A stretch of DNA of 64,000 nucleotides, from contig JBHGNT010000059.1 of the NCBI GenBank assembly GCA_043228905.1, positions 1 through 64,000 on the forward strand, read 5' to 3'. This document shows, one piece after another, positions 44,630 to 57,837 of the stretch. This DNA is from Azolla caroliniana (taxonomy: Eukaryota > Polypodiophyta). The notes beneath the pieces are model-generated. The model did no database searches. It had not been told where the DNA came from and saw only the letters and a list, made by a program, of their open reading frames with translations. The stretch's first letter is position 1. Every line of letters begins with the position of its first letter. The position numbers were made by a program, and so were the translations under genes.

Positions 44630-45752
44630 TGCTTGTGTTCGGAACTACCCCGGTTCTCTCTCCGCCTATTTGAGTGTGTCATGGTTGATCCACCCTTATA
44701 TACACAAGGCCATGCATGTCTAGTACATGCATGTCCCTTCCCACGTCCATTCCTATAGACGTTAATGGCATGATCCATACTTGGGCCACGGAAGAGACCA
44801 TTCACTTTTCACCACCCCCCTTTACGTGTCCAGGATCCTCCTGCTTCGACCTACCATATCACTAGCCCTATACTCACCTCCATCACACCAGGAGTGGGAT
44901 TATGCACTTGGGCATTTCAAATCTACTAACCTATGGACGCTTCGTCCATATTGCAACGTAGACAGTATGTAACCTCATGATAGCCACCTACACATGTGAT
45001 GCCATTGAGGTTGTAGAGTGCGTATGGGCCTCGTAAAACGAGGATAAGGTGGTGAGAAAAGGTTTTTAGGGTGTTGGTTCTCTCCACGAAAACGTGCTCG
45101 GTGGTTGTGGCCACGAGGGAGTTTAGAATCCATTGCGACCAACATACGGACGACGACACGCGTTTTCATTGTGATTACAAGATCCGTCGTCGTTGTGGAC
45201 GCTGCAACCACCGGAGGAATATGAAGGTGGCACCATTCAAGGACAACATTTCTAGGTGAAACATGCGTGGGTTGGTTGGTTCACACGATGATGAAAATGG
45301 TAGATAGACATGGGAATGTCATGTGGAATCATGTTTGTAGTAGGAGTTACGATCAGCCACTACTATTGCGCACATCATGGTACGGCGAGACACGGCATTG
45401 TATGAGGGTGGCTTCAATACAACATTGTGATGGCATCGACGTTTGACGAGTTTCGCGTTGCTCGTGAGAGAGATAGCGATAGATGGATAGCGATAGATAT
45501 AGGTAGGGTGGGAGTGGGTAGTGTGCGTGTGGGCACGTTACCTAATCATGTGTGCGTGGAGTTTCATTTTGCTTGTGCAATGAGCGAGCGAGGGCACGCG
45601 ACCTGATCGTGCGTGCGTGCGTGCGTGTTGTGCGCGAGCGTGGGAGAAATATGATTGAGAGGGTTATGAGAACGTCAAGACACCACACAGAGCACACCAT
45701 TTACATTTACGATGTTCAGAAAGTGTATAGTTGAAAAAGTTATGTACGTTCT

Positions 45753-46831
45753 TTAAAAGTGGCGAATACAAGCGCGTGGGCGAAGATCACATTGTTGGAG
45801 AAGGCGAGAGGTTGCCACGCTTAGAAGTTGTTCCTCCTCACCGGCCTTGAAACGACGACGTTGTTCCTCATCTTGTCGTCCGGTCATGCGATAACGGCGC
45901 TCGTCCTCCTCGCGCTCGCTACTGTCTCTCTCTCGCTCGGCATCCTCTTCCCATTGACGACGTTCCCTTGACACTTGGCTATGGCGGTGACCATCATTGC
46001 GTGCCTCTTCTCCGCTAATGTATAAGGCCTCGCGGAGGCGCGGTTGCAACGCTCTTCTACGGGGATTTGTTCCACGTTCCTGCAGCATCTTTCGGAGGGC
46101 CTTGCATATCGGCTGATTTCATCCCAAGAGGTGCGACGGCTTCGTCCACGTTCTTCCTTCTCATTACGTTCTTGTAGGTGGCGGACCTGCCCATCGACGA
46201 AGTTTTGGCACTCTTGCCTCAACTCTCGGTCTCGTGGCTCATCGCGATCGCGGCCGCGACGATCCCGTTCCTCTTCGGACTCTCTCTTGTTGTCTCTGCG
46301 ACGTCCTTCATCGAGGGATCCTTCACGACGTCGGTCGCGCCTCTCCTGCTCGACATCCTCCTCCCTACGTCGATCGCGCCTCTCGTCGCGTGACTCATCA
46401 CGATCGCGACCGCGACGATCCCGTTCCTCTTCGGACTCTCTCTTGTTGTCTCCGTAGCGCCCCTCCTCGATGGACCCCTCGCGACGTCCCCCGCGCCTCT
46501 CCTCATCGAAATCCTCCTCCCTGCGTCGATCGCGCCTCTCCTCACGTGGCTCATCGCGATCGTGACTGCGACGATCCCGGTCCTCATCCGACCCTCTCTT
46601 GTTGTCTCTGTAGCGCCTCTCATCGATGGATCCCTCACGACGTCCGCTGCGCCTCTCCTCGTCGACATCCTCCTCCCTACGTCGATCGCGTCTCTCCTCG
46701 TCAATGTCTCCCTCTCTTCGTCGATCGCGCCTCTCCTCTTCGCGATCCCGTCCTACAGATCTAGCATTGGCCGCGCCGCAGGCGGCTAGCATGATAACCG
46801 CCATGAGGAATATGATAGTGAGCTTCGCCAT
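45753..46831 (-). pseudogene. Storage gene copy 13, 2-bp frameshift
   Basis: It carries the same GGCGCGG insertion as copy 10, near 46037-46042, with the same 315-residue shifted end. Unlike copies 10-12 its 3' flank has CATGTG, so the frameshift and flank markers are shuffled relative to each other. Confidence 0.75.
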
Positions 46832-47954
46832 TGCTTGTGTTCGGAACTACCCCGGTTCTCTCTCCGCCTATTTGAGTGTGTCATGGTTGATCCACCCTTA
46901 TATACACAAGGCCATGCATGTCTAGTACATGCATGTCCCTTCCCACGTCCATTCCTATAGACGTTAATGGCATGATCCATACTTGGGCCACGGAAGAGAC
47001 CATTCACTTTTCACCACCCCCCTTTACGTGTCCAGGATCCTCCTGCTTCGACCTACCATATCACTAGCCCTATACTCACCTCCATCACACCAGGAGTGGG
47101 ATTATGCACTTGGGCATTTCAAATCTACTAACCTATGGACGCTTCGTCCATATTGCAACGTAGACAGTATGTAACCTCATGATAGCCACCTACACATGTG
47201 ATGCCATTGAGGTTGTAGAGTGCGTATGGGCCTCGTAAAACGAGGATAAGGTGGTGAGAAAAGGTTTTTAGGGTGTTGGTTCTCTCCACGAAAACGTGCT
47301 CGGTGGTTGTGGCCACGAGGGAGTTTAGAATCCATTGCGACCAACATACGGACGACGACACGCGTTTTCATTGTGATTACAAGATCCGTCGTCGTTGTGG
47401 ACGCTGCAACCACCGGAGGAATATGAAGGTGGCACCATTCAAGGACAACATTTCTAGGTGAAACATGCGTGGGTTGGTTGGTTCACACGATGATGAAAAT
47501 GGTAGATAGACATGGGAATGTCATGTGGAATCATGTTTGTAGTAGGAGTTACGATCAGCCACTACTATTGCGCACATCATGGTACGGCGAGACACGGCAT
47601 TGTATGAGGGTGGCTTCAATACAACATTGTGATGGCATCGACGTTTGACGAGTTTCGCGTTGCTCGTGAGAGAGATAGCGATAGATGGATAGCGATAGAT
47701 ATAGGTAGGGTGGGAGTGGGTAGTGTGCGTGTGGGCACGTTACCTAATCATGCGTGCGTGGAGTTTCATTTTGCTTGTGCAATGAGCGAGCGAGGGCACG
47801 CGACCTGATCGTGCGTGCGTGCGTGCGTGTTGTGCGCGAGCGTGGGAGAAATATGATTGAGAGGGTTATGAGAACGTCAAGACACCACACAGAGCACACC
47901 ATTTACATTTACGATGTTCAGAAAGTGTATAGTTGAAAAAGTTATGTACGTTCT

Positions 47955-49033
47955 TTAAAAGTGGCGAATACAAGCGCGTGGGCGAAGATCACATTGTTGG
48001 AGAAGGCGAGAGGTTGCCACGCTTAGAAGTTGTTCCTCCTCACCGGCCTTGAAACGACGACGTTGTTCCTCATCTTGTCGTCCGGTCATGCGATAACGGC
48101 GCTCGTCCTCCTCGCGCTCGCTACTGTCTCTCTCTCGCTCGGCATCCTCTTCCCATTGACGACGTTCCCTTGACACTTGGCTATGGCGGTGACCATCATT
48201 GCGTGCCTCTTCTCCGCTAATGTATAAGGCCTCGCGGAGGAGCGGTTGCAACGCTCTTCTACGGGGATTTGTTCCACGTTCCTGCAGCATCTTTCGGAGG
48301 GCCTTGCATATCGGCTGATTTCATCCCAAGAGGTGCGACGGCTTCGTCCACGTTCTTCCTTCTCATTACGTTCTTGTAGGTGGCGGACCTGCCCATCGAC
48401 GAAGTTTTGGCACTCTTGCCTCAACTCTCGGTCTCGTGGCTCATCGCGATCGCGGCCGCGACGATCCCGTTCCTCTTCGGACTCTCTCTTGTTGTCTCTG
48501 CGACGTCCTTCATCGAGGGATCCTTCACGACGTCGGTCGCGCCTCTCCTGCTCGACATCCTCCTCCCTACGTCGATCGCGCCTCTCGTCGCGTGACTCAT
48601 CACGATCGCGACCGCGACGATCCCGTTCCTCTTCGGACTCTCTCTTGTTGTCTCCGTAGCGCCCCTCCTCGATGGACCCCTCGCGACGTCCCCCGCGCCT
48701 CTCCTCATCGAAATCCTCCTCCCTGCGTCGATCGCGCCTCTCCTCACGTGGCTCATCGCGATCGTGACTGCGACGATCCCGGTCCTCATCCGACCCTCTC
48801 TTGTTGTCTCTGTAGCGCCTCTCATCGATGGATCCCTCACGACGTCCGCTGTGCCTCTCCTCGTCGACATCCTCCTCCCTACGTCGATCGCGTCTCTCCT
48901 CGTCAATGTCTCCCTCTCTTCGTCGATCGCGCCTCTCCTCTTCGCGATCCCGTCCTACAGATCTAGCATTGGCCGCGCCGCAGGCGGCTAGCATGATAAC
49001 CGCCATGAGGAATATGATAGTGAGCTTCGCCAT
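47955..49033 (-). pseudogene. Storage gene copy 14, frameshift variant with Arg61His
   Basis: The frameshift is at the same site but reads GGAGCGG (about 48238-48243) instead of GGCGCGG. That is either a second hit on the shared insertion or an independent event. A T at 48852 changes Arg61 to His in the first module. The shifted frame again ends at 315 residues. Confidence 0.75.
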
Positions 49034-50156
49034 TGCTTGTGTTCGGAACTACCCCGGTTCTCTCTCCGCCTATTTGAGTGTGTCATGGTTGATCCACCCT
49101 TATATACACAAGGCCATGCATGTCTAGTACATGCATGTCCCTTCCCACGTCCATTCCTATAGACGTTAATGGCATGATCCATACTTGGGCCACGGAAGAG
49201 ACCATTCACTTTTCACCACCCCCCTTTACGTGTCCAGGATCCTCCTGCTTCGACCTACCATATCACTAGCCCTATACTCACCTCCATCACACCAGGAGTG
49301 GGATTATGCACTTGGGCATTTCAAATCTACTAACCTATGGACGCTTCGTCCATATTGCAACGTAGACAGTATGTAACCTCATGATAGCCACCTACACATG
49401 TGATGCCATTGAGGTTGTAGAGTGCGTATGGGCCTCGTAAAACGAGGATAAGGTGGTGAGAAAAGGTTTTTAGGGTGTTGGTTCTCTCCACGAAAACGTG
49501 CTCGGTGGTTGTGGCCACGAGGGAGTTTAGAATCCATTGCGACCAACATACGGACGACGACACGCGTTTTCATTGTGATTACAAGATCCGTCGTCGTTGT
49601 GGACGCTGCAACCACCGGAGGAATATGAAGGTGGCACCATTCAAGGACAACATTTCTAGGTGAAACATGCGTGGGTTGGTTGGTTCACACGATGATGAAA
49701 ATGGTAGATAGACATGGGAATGTCATGTGGAATCATGTTTGTAGTAGGAGTTACGATCAGCCACTACTATTGCGCACATCATGGTACGGCGAGACACGGC
49801 ATTGTATGAGGGTGGCTTCAATACAACATTGTGATGGCATCGACGTTTGACGAGTTTCGCGTTGCTCGTGAGAGAGATAGCGATAGATGGATAGCGATAG
49901 ATATAGGTAGGGTGGGAGTGGGTAGTGTGCGTGTGGGCACGTTACCTAATCATGTGTGCGTGGAGTTTCATTTTTCTTGTGCAATGAGCGAGCGAGGGCA
50001 CGCGACCTGATCGTGCGTGCGTGCGTGCGTGTTGTGCGCGAGCGTGGGAGAAATATGATTGAGAGGGTTATGAGAACGTCAAGACACCACACAGAGCACA
50101 CCATTTACATTTACGATGTTCAGAAAGTGTATAGTTGAAAAAGTTATGTACGTTCT

Positions 50157-51235
50157 TTAAAAGTGGCGAATACAAGCGCGTGGGCGAAGATCACATTGTT
50201 GGAGAAGGCGAGAGGTTGCCACGCTTAGAAGTTGTTCCTCCTCACCGGCCTTGAAACGACGACGTTGTTCCTCATCTTGTCGTCCGGTCATGCGATAACG
50301 GCGCTCGTCCTCCTCGCGCTCGCTACTGTCTCTCTCTCGCTCGGCATCCTCTTCCCATTGACGACGTTCCCTTGACACTTGGCTATGGCGGTGACCATCA
50401 TTGCGTGCCTCTTCTCCGCTAATGTATAAGGCCTCGCGGAGGCGCGGTTGCAACGCTCTTCTACGGGGATTTGTTCCACGTTCCTGCAGCATCTTTCGGA
50501 GGGCCTTGCATATCGGCTGATTTCATCCCAAGAGGTGCGACGGCTTCGTCCACGTTCTTCCTTCTCATTACGTTCTTGTAGGTGGCGGACCTGCCCATCG
50601 ACGAAGTTTTGGCACTCTTGCCTCAACTCTCGGTCTCGTGGCTCATCGCGATCGCGGCCGCGACGATCCCGTTCCTCTTCGGACTCTCTCTTGTTGTCTC
50701 TGCGACGTCCTTCATCGAGGGATCCTTCACGACGTCGGTCGCGCCTCTCCTGCTCGACATCCTCCTCCCTACGTCGATCGCGCCTCTCGTCGCGTGACTC
50801 ATCACGATCGCGACCGCGACGATCCCGTTCCTCTTCGGACTCTCTCTTGTTGTCTCCGTAGCGCCCCTCCTCGATGGACCCCTCGCGACGTCCCCCGCGC
50901 CTCTCCTCATCGAAATCCTCCTCCCTGCGTCGATCGCGCCTCTCCTCACGTGGCTCATCGCGATCGTGACTGCGACGATCCCGGTCCTCATCCGACCCTC
51001 TCTTGTTGTCTCTGTAGCGCCTCTCATCGATGGATCCCTCACGACGTCCGCTGCGCCTCTCCTTGTCGACATCCTCCTCCCTACGTCGATCGCGTCTCTC
51101 CTCGTCAATGTCTCCCTCTCTTCGTCGATCGCGCCTCTCCTCTTCGCGATCCCGTCCTACAGATCTAGCATTGGCCGCGCCGCAGGCGGCTAGCATGATA
51201 ACCGCCATGAGGAATATGATAGTGAGCTTCGCCAT
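50157..51235 (-). pseudogene. Storage gene copy 15, frameshift with Glu58Lys
   Basis: It carries the GGCGCGG frameshift near 50440-50446 and a T at 51064 that changes Glu58 to Lys. Copy 17 has the same pair of changes. The 3' flank has a private T (TTTTTCTTG instead of TTTTGCTTG) near 49974. Confidence 0.75.
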
Positions 51236-52358
51236 TGCTTGTGTTCGGAACTACCCCGGTTCTCTCTCCGCCTATTTGAGTGTGTCATGGTTGATCCACC
51301 CTTATATACACAAGGCCATGCATGTCTAGTACATGCATGTCCCTTCCCACGTCCATTCCTATAGACGTTAATGGCATGATCCATACTTGGGCCACGGAAG
51401 AGACCATTCACTTTTCACCACCCCCCTTTACGTGTCCAGGATCCTCCTGCTTCGACCTACCATATCACTAGCCCTATACTCACCTCCATCACACCAGGAG
51501 TGGGATTATGCACTTGGGCATTTCAAATCTACTAACCTATGGACGCTTCGTCCATATTGCAACGTAGACAGTATGTAACCTCATGATAGCCACCTACACA
51601 TGTGATGCCATTGAGGTTGTAGAGTGCGTATGGGCCTCGTAAAACGAGGATAAGGTGGTGAGAAAAGGTTTTTAGGGTGTTGGTTCTCTCCACGAAAACG
51701 TGCTCGGTGGTTGTGGCCACGAGGGAGTTTAGAATCCATTGCGACCAACATACGGACGACGACACGCGTTTTCATTGTGATTACAAGATCCGTCGTCGTT
51801 GTGGACGCTGCAACCACCGGAGGAATATGAAGGTGGCACCATTCAAGGACAACATTTCTAGGTGAAACATGCGTGGGTTGGTTGGTTCACACGATGATGA
51901 AAATGGTAGATAGACATGGGAATGTCATGTGGAATCATGTTTGTAGTAGGAGTTACGATCAGCCACTACTATTGCGCACATCATGGTACGGCGAGACACG
52001 GCATTGTAGGAGGGTGGCTTCAATACAACATTGTGATGGCATCGACGTTTGACGAGTTTCGCGTTGCTCGTGAGAGAGATAGCGATAGATGGATAGCGAT
52101 AGATATAGGTAGGGTGGGAGTGGGTAGTGTGCGTGTGGGCACGTTACCTAATCATGCGTGCGTGGAGTTTCATTTTGCTTGTGCAATGAGCGAGCGAGGG
52201 CACGCGACCTGATCGTGCGTGCGTGCGTGCGTGTTGTGCGCGAGCGTGGGAGAAATATGATTGAGAGGGTTATGAGAACGTCAAGACACCACACAGAGCA
52301 CACCATTTACATTTACGATGTTCAGAAAGTGTATAGTTGAAAAAGTTATGTACGTTCT

Positions 52359-53435
52359 TTAAAAGTGGCGAATACAAGCGCGTGGGCGAAGATCACATTG
52401 TTGGAGAAGGCGAGAGGTTGCCACGCTTAGAAGTTGTTCCTCCTCACCGGCCTTGAAACGACGACGTTGTTCCTCATCTTGTCGTCCGGTCATGCGATAA
52501 CGGCGCTCGTCCTCCTCGCGCTCGCTACTGTCTCTCTCTCGCTCGGCATCCTCTTCCCATTGACGACGTTCCCTTGACACTTGGCTATGGCGGTGACCAT
52601 CATTGCGTGCCTCTTCTCCGCTAATGTATAAGGCCTCGCGGAGGCGGTTGCAACGCTCTTCTACGGGGATTTGTTCCACGTTCCTGCAGCATCTTTCGGA
52701 GGGCCTTGCATATCGGCTGATTTCATCGCAAGAGGTGCGACGGCTTCGTCCACGTTCTTCCTTCTCATTACGTTCTTGTAGGTGGCGGACCTGCCCATCG
52801 ACGAAGTTTTGGCACTCTTGCCTCAACTCTCGGTCTCGTGGCTCATCGCGATCGCGGCCGCGACGATCCCGTTCCTCTTCGGACTCTCTCTTGTTGTCTC
52901 TGCGACGTCCTTCATCGAGGGATCCTTCACGACGTCGGTCGCGCCTCTCCTGCTCGACATCCTCCTCCCTACGTCGATCGCGCCTCTCGTCGCGTGACTC
53001 ATCACGATCGCGACCGCGACGATCCCGTTCCTCTTCGGACTCTCTCTTGTTGTCTCCGTAGCGCCCCTCCTCGATGGACCCCTCGCGACGTCCCCCGCGC
53101 CTCTCCTCATCGAAATCCTCCTCCCTGCGTCGATCGCGCCTCTCCTCACGTGGCTCATCGCGATCGTGACTGCGACGATCCCGGTCCTCATCCGACCCTC
53201 TCTTGTTGTCTCTGTAGCGCCTCTCATCGATGGATCCCTCACGACGTCCGCTGCGCCTCTCCTCGTCGACATCCTCCTCCCTACGTCGATCGCGTCTCTC
53301 CTCGTCAATGTCTCCCTCTCTTCGTCGATCGCGCCTCTCCTCTTCGCGATCCCGTCCTACAGATCTAGCATTGGCCGCGCCGCAGGCGGCTAGCATGATA
53401 ACCGCCATGAGGAATATGATAGTGAGCTTCGCCAT
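52359..53435 (-). CDS. 2S-albumin-like storage precursor, copy 16 (Trp236Cys)
   Basis: The frame is intact with 358 residues. G at 52728 gives Trp236Cys as in copies 12 and 18. The 3' flank is the first with G at 52009 (TGTAGGAG instead of TGTATGAG), a marker shared with units 17 and 18. Confidence 0.85.
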   Translation of the reverse strand: MAKLTIIFLMAVIMLAACGAANARSVGRDREEERRDRRREGDIDEERRDRRREEDVDEERRSGRREGSIDERRYRDNKRGSDEDRDRRSHDRDEPREERRDRRREEDFDEERRGGRREGSIEEGRYGDNKRESEEERDRRGRDRDESRDERRDRRREEDVEQERRDRRREGSLDEGRRRDNKRESEEERDRRGRDRDEPRDRELRQECQNFVDGQVRHLQERNEKEERGRSRRTSCDEISRYARPSERCCRNVEQIPVEERCNRLREALYISGEEARNDGHRHSQVSRERRQWEEDAERERDSSEREEDERRYRMTGRQDEEQRRRFKAGEEEQLLSVATSRLLQQCDLRPRACIRHF

Positions 53436-54558
53436 TGCTTGTGTTCGGAACTACCCCGGTTCTCTCTCCGCCTATTTGAGTGTGTCATGGTTGATCCACC
53501 CTTATATACACAAGGCCATGCATGTCTAGTACATGCATGTCCCTTCCCACGTCCATTCCTATAGACGTTAATGGCATGATCCATACTTGGGCCACGGAAG
53601 AGACCATTCACTTTTCACCACCCCCCTTTACGTGTCCAGGATCCTCCTGCTTCGACCTACCATATCACTAGCCCTATACTCACCTCCATCACACCAGGAG
53701 TGGGATTATGCACTTGGGCATTTCAAATCTACTAACCTATGGACGCTTCGTCCATATTGCAACGTAGACAGTATGTAACCTCATGATAGCCACCTACACA
53801 TGTGATGCCATTGAGGTTGTAGAGTGCGTATGGGCCTCGTAAAACGAGGATAAGGTGGTGAGAAAAGGTTTTTAGGGTGTTGGTTCTCTCCACGAAAACG
53901 TGCTCGGTGGTTGTGGCCACGAGGGAGTTTAGAATCCATTGCGACCAACATACGGACGACGACACGCGTTTTCATTGTGATTACAAGATCCGTCGTCGTT
54001 GTGGACGCTGCAACCACCGGAGGAATATGAAGGTGGCACCATTCAAGGACAACATTTCTAGGTGAAACATGCGTGGGTTGGTTGGTTCACACGATGATGA
54101 AAATGGTAGATAGACATGGGAATGTCATGTGGAATCATGTTTGTAGTAGGAGTTACGATCAGCCACTACTATTGCGCACATCATGGTACGGCGAGACACG
54201 GCATTGTAGGAGGGTGGCTTCAATACAACATTGTGATGGCATCGACGTTTGACGAGTTTCGCGTTGCTCGTGAGAGAGATAGCGATAGATGGATAGCGAT
54301 AGATATAGGTAGGGTGGGAGTGGGTAGTGTGCGTGTGGGCACGTTACCTAATCATGCGTGCGTGGAGTTTCATTTTGCTTGTGCAATGAGCGAGCGAGGG
54401 CACGCGACCTGATCGTGCGTGCGTGCGTGCGTGTTGTGCGCGAGCGTGGGAGAAATATGATTGAGAGGGTTATGAGAACGTCAAGACACCACACAGAGCA
54501 CACCATTTACATTTACGATGTTCAGAAAGTGTATAGTTGAAAAAGTTATGTACGTTCT

Positions 54559-55637
54559 TTAAAAGTGGCGAATACAAGCGCGTGGGCGAAGATCACATTG
54601 TTGGAGAAGGCGAGAGGTTGCCACGCTTAGAAGTTGTTCCTCCTCACCGGCCTTGAAACGACGACGTTGTTCCTCATCTTGTCGTCCGGTCATGCGATAA
54701 CGGCGCTCGTCCTCCTCGCGCTCGCTACTGTCTCTCTCTCGCTCGGCATCCTCTTCCCATTGACGACGTTCCCTTGACACTTGGCTATGGCGGTGACCAT
54801 CATTGCGTGCCTCTTCTCCGCTAATGTATAAGGCCTCGCGGAGGCGCGGTTGCAACGCTCTTCTACGGGGATTTGTTCCACGTTCCTGCAGCATCTTTCG
54901 GAGGGCCTTGCATATCGGCTGATTTCATCCCAAGAGGTGCGACGGCTTCGTCCACGTTCTTCCTTCTCATTACGTTCTTGTAGGTGGCGGACCTGCCCAT
55001 CGACGAAGTTTTGGCACTCTTGCCTCAACTCTCGGTCTCGTGGCTCATCGCGATCGCGGCCGCGACGATCCCGTTCCTCTTCGGACTCTCTCTTGTTGTC
55101 TCTGCGACGTCCTTCATCGAGGGATCCTTCACGACGTCGGTCGCGCCTCTCCTGCTCGACATCCTCCTCCCTACGTCGATCGCGCCTCTCGTCGCGTGAC
55201 TCATCACGATCGCGACCGCGACGATCCCGTTCCTCTTCGGACTCTCTCTTGTTGTCTCCGTAGCGCCCCTCCTCGATGGACCCCTCGCGACGTCCCCCGC
55301 GCCTCTCCTCATCGAAATCCTCCTCCCTGCGTCGATCGCGCCTCTCCTCACGTGGCTCATCGCGATCGTGACTGCGACGATCCCGGTCCTCATCCGACCC
55401 TCTCTTGTTGTCTCTGTAGCGCCTCTCATCGATGGATCCCTCACGACGTCCGCTGCGCCTCTCCTTGTCGACATCCTCCTCCCTACGTCGATCGCGTCTC
55501 TCCTCGTCAATGTCTCCCTCTCTTCGTCGATCGCGCCTCTCCTCTTCGCGATCCCGTCCTACAGATCTAGCATTGGCCGCGCCGCAGGCGGCTAGCATGA
55601 TAACCGCCATGAGGAATATGATAGTGAGCTTCGCCAT
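54559..55637 (-). pseudogene. Storage gene copy 17, frameshift with Glu58Lys
   Basis: It has the GGCGCGG frameshift near 54843-54848 and Glu58Lys (T at 55466), the same coding haplotype as copy 15, and the 3'-flank G marker at 54209. Together with copy 18 it repeats the copy 15-16 pair. Confidence 0.75.
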
Positions 55638-56760
55638 TGCTTGTGTTCGGAACTACCCCGGTTCTCTCTCCGCCTATTTGAGTGTGTCATGGTTGATCCA
55701 CCCTTATATACACAAGGCCATGCATGTCTAGTACATGCATGTCCCTTCCCACGTCCATTCCTATAGACGTTAATGGCATGATCCATACTTGGGCCACGGA
55801 AGAGACCATTCACTTTTCACCACCCCCCTTTACGTGTCCAGGATCCTCCTGCTTCGACCTACCATATCACTAGCCCTATACTCACCTCCATCACACCAGG
55901 AGTGGGATTATGCACTTGGGCATTTCAAATCTACTAACCTATGGACGCTTCGTCCATATTGCAACGTAGACAGTATGTAACCTCATGATAGCCACCTACA
56001 CATGTGATGCCATTGAGGTTGTAGAGTGCGTATGGGCCTCGTAAAACGAGGATAAGGTGGTGAGAAAAGGTTTTTAGGGTGTTGGTTCTCTCCACGAAAA
56101 CGTGCTCGGTGGTTGTGGCCACGAGGGAGTTTAGAATCCATTGCGACCAACATACGGACGACGACACGCGTTTTCATTGTGATTACAAGATCCGTCGTCG
56201 TTGTGGACGCTGCAACCACCGGAGGAATATGAAGGTGGCACCATTCAAGGACAACATTTCTAGGTGAAACATGCGTGGGTTGGTTGGTTCACACGATGAT
56301 GAAAATGGTAGATAGACATGGGAATGTCATGTGGAATCATGTTTGTAGTAGGAGTTACGATCAGCCACTACTATTGCGCACATCATGGTACGGCGAGACA
56401 CGGCATTGTAGGAGGGTGGCTTCAATACAACATTGTGATGGCATCGACGTTTGACGAGTTTCGCGTTGCTCGTGAGAGAGATAGCGATAGATGGATAGCG
56501 ATAGATATAGGTAGGGTGGGAGTGGGTAGTGTGCGTGTGGGCACGTTACCTAATCATGCGTGCGTGGAGTTTCATTTTGCTTGTGCAATGAGCGAGCGAG
56601 GGCACGCGACCTGATCGTGCGTGCGTGCGTGCGTGTTGTGCGCGAGCGTGGGAGAAATATGATTGAGAGGGTTATGAGAACGTCGAGACACCACACAGAG
56701 CACACCATTTACATTTACGATGTTCAGAAAGTGTATAGTTGAAAAAGTTATGTACGTTCT

Positions 56761-57837
56761 TTAAAAGTGGCGAATACAAGCGCGTGGGCGAAGATCACAT
56801 TGTTGGAGAAGGCGAGAGGTTGCCACGCTTAGAAGTTGTTCCTCCTCACCGGCCTTGAAACGACGACGTTGTTCCTCATCTTGTCGTCCGGTCATGCGAT
56901 AACGGCGCTCGTCCTCCTCGCGCTCGCTACTGTCTCTCTCTCGCTCGGCATCCTCTTCCCATTGACGACGTTCCCTTGACACTTGGCTATGGCGGTGACC
57001 ATCATTGCGTGCCTCTTCTCCGCTAATGTATAAGGCCTCGCGGAGGCGGTTGCAACGCTCTTCTACGGGGATTTGTTCCACGTTCCTGCAGCATCTTTCG
57101 GAGGGCCTTGCATATCGGCTGATTTCATCGCAAGAGGTGCGACGGCTTCGTCCACGTTCTTCCTTCTCATTACGTTCTTGTAGGTGGCGGACCTGCCCAT
57201 CGACGAAGTTTTGGCACTCTTGCCTCAACTCTCGGTCTCGTGGCTCATCGCGATCGCGGCCGCGACGATCCCGTTCCTCTTCGGACTCTCTCTTGTTGTC
57301 TCTGCGACGTCCTTCATCGAGGGATCCTTCACGACGTCGGTCGCGCCTCTCCTGCTCGACATCCTCCTCCCTACGTCGATCGCGCCTCTCGTCGCGTGAC
57401 TCATCACGATCGCGACCGCGACGATCCCGTTCCTCTTCGGACTCTCTCTTGTTGTCTCCGTAGCGCCCCTCCTCGATGGACCCCTCGCGACGTCCCCCGC
57501 GCCTCTCCTCATCGAAATCCTCCTCCCTGCGTCGATCGCGCCTCTCCTCACGTGGCTCATCGCGATCGTGACTGCGACGATCCCGGTCCTCATCCGACCC
57601 TCTCTTGTTGTCTCTGTAGCGCCTCTCATCGATGGATCCCTCACGACGTCCGCTGCGCCTCTCCTCGTCGACATCCTCCTCCCTACGTCGATCGCGTCTC
57701 TCCTCGTCAATGTCTCCCTCTCTTCGTCGATCGCGCCTCTCCTCTTCGCGATCCCGTCCTACAGATCTAGCATTGGCCGCGCCGCAGGCGGCTAGCATGA
57801 TAACCGCCATGAGGAATATGATAGTGAGCTTCGCCAT
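56761..57837 (-). CDS. 2S-albumin-like storage precursor, copy 18 (Trp236Cys)
   Basis: The frame is intact. G at 57130 gives Trp236Cys. The 3' flank has G at 56411 and a further change, CGTCGAGACA, at 56685 that recurs only in unit 20. Confidence 0.85.
   Translation of the reverse strand: MAKLTIIFLMAVIMLAACGAANARSVGRDREEERRDRRREGDIDEERRDRRREEDVDEERRSGRREGSIDERRYRDNKRGSDEDRDRRSHDRDEPREERRDRRREEDFDEERRGGRREGSIEEGRYGDNKRESEEERDRRGRDRDESRDERRDRRREEDVEQERRDRRREGSLDEGRRRDNKRESEEERDRRGRDRDEPRDRELRQECQNFVDGQVRHLQERNEKEERGRSRRTSCDEISRYARPSERCCRNVEQIPVEERCNRLREALYISGEEARNDGHRHSQVSRERRQWEEDAERERDSSEREEDERRYRMTGRQDEEQRRRFKAGEEEQLLSVATSRLLQQCDLRPRACIRHF

Noticed and set aside
51916-52212. 98-codon plus-strand frame in the 3' flank, present only in units 16-21
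   Set aside because: It opens only because one base change (TGTATGAG to TGTAGGAG or TGTACGAG) removes a stop codon. The product resembles nothing and the other 15 units lack it.
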